Source: Rhodococcoides fascians A44A | Lineage (GTDB): Bacteria > Actinomycetota > Actinomycetes > Mycobacteriales > Mycobacteriaceae | Direction: 5' to 3' | Length of the DNA: 64,000 nucleotides | Assembly (NCBI RefSeq): GCF_000760735.1 | Contig: NZ_JMEX01000007.1 | Location: 1 to 64,000, forward strand | Shown: positions 61,128-64,000 of the stretch, piece by piece | Layout: every line of letters begins with the position of its first letter | Position numbering within the stretch: the stretch's first letter is position 1 | Made by a program: the position numbers and the translations under genes | The notes under the pieces: model-generated | What the model was told of the DNA's origin: nothing | The model's input: only the letters and a program-made list of their open reading frames with translations | Database searches by the model: none

Positions 61128-61146
61128 TTGAGCGTCTTCGGCTCAA
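61128..61146. promoter_or_regulatory. HAIR-like HspR operator before the Clp gene
   Basis: TTGAGC-N7-GCTCAA. It keeps the TTGAG and CTCAA arms and 7-base spacer of the HspR consensus CTTGAGT-N7-ACTCAAG; each outer arm base differs. Confidence 0.65.
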
Positions 61147-61210
61147 TTAACGTGCTCGCGACGGTATCAATTCCCTCCGACAAGAATAAATTCCCCCGGG
61201 CAGCACGAAG

Positions 61211-61234
61211 CCCCGCCGACCACGGTCGACGGGG
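61211..61234 (-). terminator. Terminator of the SCO6745-family gene
   Basis: CCCCGCCGACC (61211-61221) and GGTCGACGGGG (61224-61234), 11-bp arms with one mismatch and a 2-base loop, just downstream of the SCO6745-family stop codon on the minus strand. Confidence 0.7.
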
Positions 61235-61260
61235 CCTTGCGCTCGGAGACGGTCGGTCGA

Positions 61261-62136
61261 TCAGCTCTTCTTCTTGGTGCCGGGCAGAATGCCCGCATCG
61301 ATGACGGCCTTGACGTACGGGCGGACGCTGGTGACCAGGGCTTCCGCGTCGGGCACGTTCTTCCAGATCGACGACGCCAGCGCATCGGTCCTGGCTTCGA
61401 TGTGCGCGTCCTGTTCGACGCCTCGATCAGTGAGGGCTTCTCGCCCGTCGGTGGTCGTGAGCAGTCCGCGGGAGGCGAGACGGTCCGCGGCGGCGGCCCA
61501 CTCCTCGTCCGACCACTGGCGGGTGAGTTGGGTGATGCGCTTGCCGAGCACTCGTCGAGCTTTCGGGTCCGGATGCTCCGCCTCGTGGAACACGACGGCT
61601 TCCGTCGGATCGAGTTGGGCGTCGACGAGTGCGGCCAGGTGCCCGTCGCCTCGCCATTCGCGGATCACGGCGATGGAATGCCACAGCGCCAGATGTGGTG
61701 CGTCCGGTCGCTGTGTCGAGTGCCATGCTGCAGACAGTGGCCGACCTGCGAAACAGGCGGTGTCGCCGATGTCGCGCAGTCGATCGGCCACACGGGGGAG
61801 ATCGGGGTCTGACACCAGTTCGCCCAGTGCGTCGCCGAGGACGGTGTCGAGCATGGTCCAGCGGCGTTCGGTGATCTTCTCCAGCCCGGCGTCAACGGCG
61901 GCCGGCCACACGCGCTCGATCAGCGCGGGATTGAAGTTGTAGAACGTCGCCGCGACGACACTCGCCGCGGTCTCGCCGAGCGGTGCGGCACGCGACCCGA
62001 CGTACCACGCGTGCCCGTCCACCCCGGCGTCCGCGGAGACCGACTTCAGCAGGGGATTGAAATAGGCGGTGATGTGAAACGGCTCGAACGTCGTGTAGGC
62101 GGCGCGGGCCAGGGCGGTCGATGTGTCGCTGCTCAT
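61261..62136 (-). CDS. SCO6745-family protein
   Basis: A 291-residue helical protein of the SCO6745 family, recognised by its N-terminal pattern (LARAAYTTFEPFHITAYFNPLLKSVSADAGVDGHAWYVGSRAAPLG) and the AAVDAGLEKITERRW and RPLSAAWHS segments. ATG 62136 is preferred over 62142. No membrane helix or catalytic motif is visible; the C-terminal part has a possible winged-helix (RQWSDEEWAAAADRLASRGLLTTTDGREALTDRG). Function is unknown. Transcribed alone or after the UvrA-like gene, which ends 11 bases before its start. Confidence 0.78.
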   Translation of the reverse strand: MSSDTSTALARAAYTTFEPFHITAYFNPLLKSVSADAGVDGHAWYVGSRAAPLGETAASVVAATFYNFNPALIERVWPAAVDAGLEKITERRWTMLDTVLGDALGELVSDPDLPRVADRLRDIGDTACFAGRPLSAAWHSTQRPDAPHLALWHSIAVIREWRGDGHLAALVDAQLDPTEAVVFHEAEHPDPKARRVLGKRITQLTRQWSDEEWAAAADRLASRGLLTTTDGREALTDRGVEQDAHIEARTDALASSIWKNVPDAEALVTSVRPYVKAVIDAGILPGTKKKS

Positions 62137-62147
62137 GATCACCGAAC

Positions 62148-64000
62148 CTACCTGCCGTCGGGTCGGCGCCTCAGGCTCTTGGCGAGATGGACACCTGTGT
62201 GCGTGTCGGTGTTCACCAGATCCGCGACCGTTCCGGTGAACACGACCTCACCTCCGCCCAGACCGCCGTCGGGTCCGAGATCGATGACCCAGTCGGCCGC
62301 TGCGACGACGTCGAGGTTGTGCTCGATGACGATCACGCTGCGGCCCTCGTCGACCATGCCGGACAACAGTGCGATGAGATTCGAGACATCCGACGGGTGC
62401 AGGCCGGTAGTGGGCTCGTCCAGGACCAGGATGGGAGACGACCCGACCAGTTCCGTCGCGAGCTTGAGGCGCTGACGTTCTCCACCGGACAACGACGAAA
62501 GATTCTGGCCCAGCGAGAGATATCCGAGGCCGACGTCGGAGCACCGGTGCAGGATGTCACGAATCTTCTTGACCTCGAAGAAGTCCTGCGCGTCCTCGAC
62601 GGACATCTCGAATACGTCCGCGATACTGACATCGTCGACGGTGTGCCGGATCGCTCCCGGCCGAAAACGCCGTCCCTGGCACGTTTCACAGGTACTGGAC
62701 ACCGGGTCCGTGAACCCCAGATCGGTGAAGATGATGCCGCTGCCCTGACAGTCGGGGCAGGCACCGTCGGAATTGGGAGAGAACAGAGACGCCGGCTGGC
62801 CGGTCTTCTTCGCGAAGTACGCACGGATGGGGTCGAGGAGTCCGGAATACGTTGCGGGGGAGGAGCGCCGTGACCCGCGGATGGGCGATTGATCGATGAT
62901 GACGGCGTCGGGTGCGACCGAACGCAGATGACCGTGGATGAGACTCGATTTCCCCGATCCCGCGACGCCGGTGACGGCTGTCAGAACGCCCAGTGGAATG
63001 TCGGCACTGACGTTTCGGAGGTTGTGGGTGTCGGCACCGGTGATGTGCAGGTAGTCGGTGGGTGTTCGTGGAGCGGAGATGGAGTGACCGTCGCGGCGGA
63101 GCGCACTACCTGTTCTGGTGTCGGCGGCCACCAATTCGTCGTAGGTTCCTTCGAACACCACGTTCCCGCCGGTTTTGCCTGCGCCTGGGCCTATTTCGAC
63201 GATGCGATCGGCGATGGCCATCACTTCAGGATCGTGCTCGACGACGAGGACCGTGTTTCCCTTGTCTCGCAGCGCAAGGAGCATGTCGTTGAGGCGGTGC
63301 ACGTCGCGTGGGTGCAGGCCGGTGGTCGGCTCGTCGAACACGTAGAGCATGTCGTTGAGCGTCGCGCCGAGGTGGCGCACCATCTTGATGCGCTGAGATT
63401 CGCCCCCGGACAGGGTCGACGTCGCTCGGTTCAGACTGAGATAGCCGAGCCCGAGATCGACGAGCCTGCGCAGTTGCAGCACGATCTCGTCACGGAAGGT
63501 GTTCAGTTCCCTCAGGTTCCATCCGGCAATGCGCTCGGCGAGTTCGGACACTTGCATGGCGAAGGCGTCGGGTAACGACAGTCCGTGGAGGGTTGCGCCG
63601 CGGATGGTCTCGTTGTAGCGGGTGCCGCCACATGCCTCGCACTCGCCGCGTGTGACGATCCGGTCGAACGCTGCCTTCGCTTTGCCCTTGAGTGCATCGG
63701 CATCCTTCGACAGATAGCTGCGGCGAAAGCGCGAAACGATTCCTTCGTAGCTCTTCATGAGGGCCTCGGTGTTGACCACGTCGACCTCACCGGGCTTGGC
63801 ATCGAAGAAGATGTGGCGTTCACGGGCGGAGTACTGCTCGACGGGAACGTCCAGATCGAACAACCCGGAGTCGGCGAACACCCGGTACGGCCACTTGCCC
63901 GGCTCGAAGTCCGGGTGCTTGAAAGGGCCTTCGCGCAACGACTTCGATTCGTCGACGAGCTCGTCCATGTCGATGATCTTCGCTTCCCCGAGTCCCTCGC
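62148..64000 (-). CDS. UvrA-like ABC ATPase, N-terminus outside window
   Basis: Partial gene: the frame is open to base 64000 and continues beyond. Visible are the first domain's end (CEACGGTRYNE zinc-type motif, signature LSGGESQRIKMVRHL, Walker B LYVFDEPTTGLHP), then domain 2 with Walker A GVAGSGKSSL, a zinc finger (CPDCQGSG to CETCQGRRF, a 20-residue insertion), signature LSGGERQRLKLATEL and LVLDEPTTGLHP. The first Walker A should lie to the right of the window. It is shorter than true UvrA; such UvrA-like (UvrA2/DrrC-like) ATPases often relate to drug resistance or DNA repair. The role is uncertain. Confidence 0.85.
   Translation of the reverse strand, partial: EGLGEAKIIDMDELVDESKSLREGPFKHPDFEPGKWPYRVFADSGLFDLDVPVEQYSARERHIFFDAKPGEVDVVNTEALMKSYEGIVSRFRRSYLSKDADALKGKAKAAFDRIVTRGECEACGGTRYNETIRGATLHGLSLPDAFAMQVSELAERIAGWNLRELNTFRDEIVLQLRRLVDLGLGYLSLNRATSTLSGGESQRIKMVRHLGATLNDMLYVFDEPTTGLHPRDVHRLNDMLLALRDKGNTVLVVEHDPEVMAIADRIVEIGPGAGKTGGNVVFEGTYDELVAADTRTGSALRRDGHSISAPRTPTDYLHITGADTHNLRNVSADIPLGVLTAVTGVAGSGKSSLIHGHLRSVAPDAVIIDQSPIRGSRRSSPATYSGLLDPIRAYFAKKTGQPASLFSPNSDGACPDCQGSGIIFTDLGFTDPVSSTCETCQGRRFRPGAIRHTVDDVSIADVFEMSVEDAQDFFEVKKIRDILHRCSDVGLGYLSLGQNLSSLSGGERQRLKLATELVGSSPILVLDEPTTGLHPSDVSNLIALLSGMVDEGRSVIVIEHNLDVVAAADWVIDLGPDGGLGGGEVVFTGTVADLVNTDTHTGVHLAKSLRRRPDGR

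Noticed and set aside
1..64000. Prophage, IS element or genomic island signs
   Set aside because: No transposase, integrase, phage structural gene, tRNA-flanking attachment repeat or obvious change in base composition was seen.

Overview
This window is GC-rich, densely packed, gene-coding DNA from an actinobacterium of the Mycobacteriales, most probably Rhodococcus or a close relative. The evidence is codon use, frequent GTG/TTG starts and ATGA/GTGA operon overlaps; a mycobacterial-type DinB2 polymerase; a DUF4185 (D-arabinanase-type) secreted protein; a P450 with a divergent TetR regulator resembling the cyp136 locus; an ECF41/SigJ sigma factor; and a possible HspR (HAIR) site before a Clp ATPase. 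I see no rRNA, tRNA, CRISPR array, IS element or prophage. Nearly all genes look like intact chromosomal genes; only the last one (UvrA-like) runs off the end.

Layout. 0-5.2 kb: Tat-exported purple-acid-phosphatase-like enzyme, then an MFS transporter/racemase-family operon facing a GntR regulator, with matching TTGGTATACC operators at both promoters. 5.2-8.0 kb: SIMPL protein, DinB2-like polymerase with an isoleucine at the steric-gate position, and an MBL-fold hydrolase. 8.1-11.6 kb: a leftward run of a small three-repeat Gly/Asp/Asn peptide, a JmjC oxygenase, an MFS permease, a DoxX-like protein and a CoA-binding protein. This is the best candidate for an undescribed peptide-modification system. 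11.7-16.9 kb: galactose module (sodium symporter plus small membrane protein, facing a DeoR regulator, galT and galK).

16.9-31.9 kb: a large catabolic region. Two MmgE/PrpD proteins, a cyclase-family hydrolase, a CitE-like lyase and an IclR regulator are followed by a nine-gene rightward operon: a complete LIV-type ABC importer, a racemase/maleate-isomerase-like protein, a fumarate-reductase-like flavoprotein, a dihydropyrimidinase-like amidohydrolase and a CaiB-type CoA-transferase. A shared AGCGGAAC-core motif at both divergent promoter regions suggests that one IclR regulon covers them. The enzymes fit uptake and breakdown of a cyclic amide/imide or branched dicarboxylate; this is inference.

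31.9-40.4 kb: helicase-associated protein, FecB-like lipoprotein, two little-known proteins, the DUF4185 enzyme, an NDH-2-like oxidoreductase and a SigJ-type sigma factor. 40.4-51.6 kb: a ten-gene leftward polyol/pentose operon (SIS isomerase, FGGY kinase, epimerase-like protein, two MDR dehydrogenases, two SDRs, Rbs-type ABC importer) facing a SorC regulator, with four GCTCATRTG-type sites spaced by about 20, 30 and 60 bp between them. 51.7-64.0 kb: MMPL transporter/TetR pair with two operators, DUF2256-DUF3253 protein, TetR/P450 pair with a 24-bp palindrome, lipase-like hydrolase and ABM monooxygenase, small membrane protein, ClpC-type ATPase, SCO6745-family protein and a partial UvrA-like ATPase. 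Several convergent gene pairs are separated by long perfect hairpins that probably terminate transcription in both directions.
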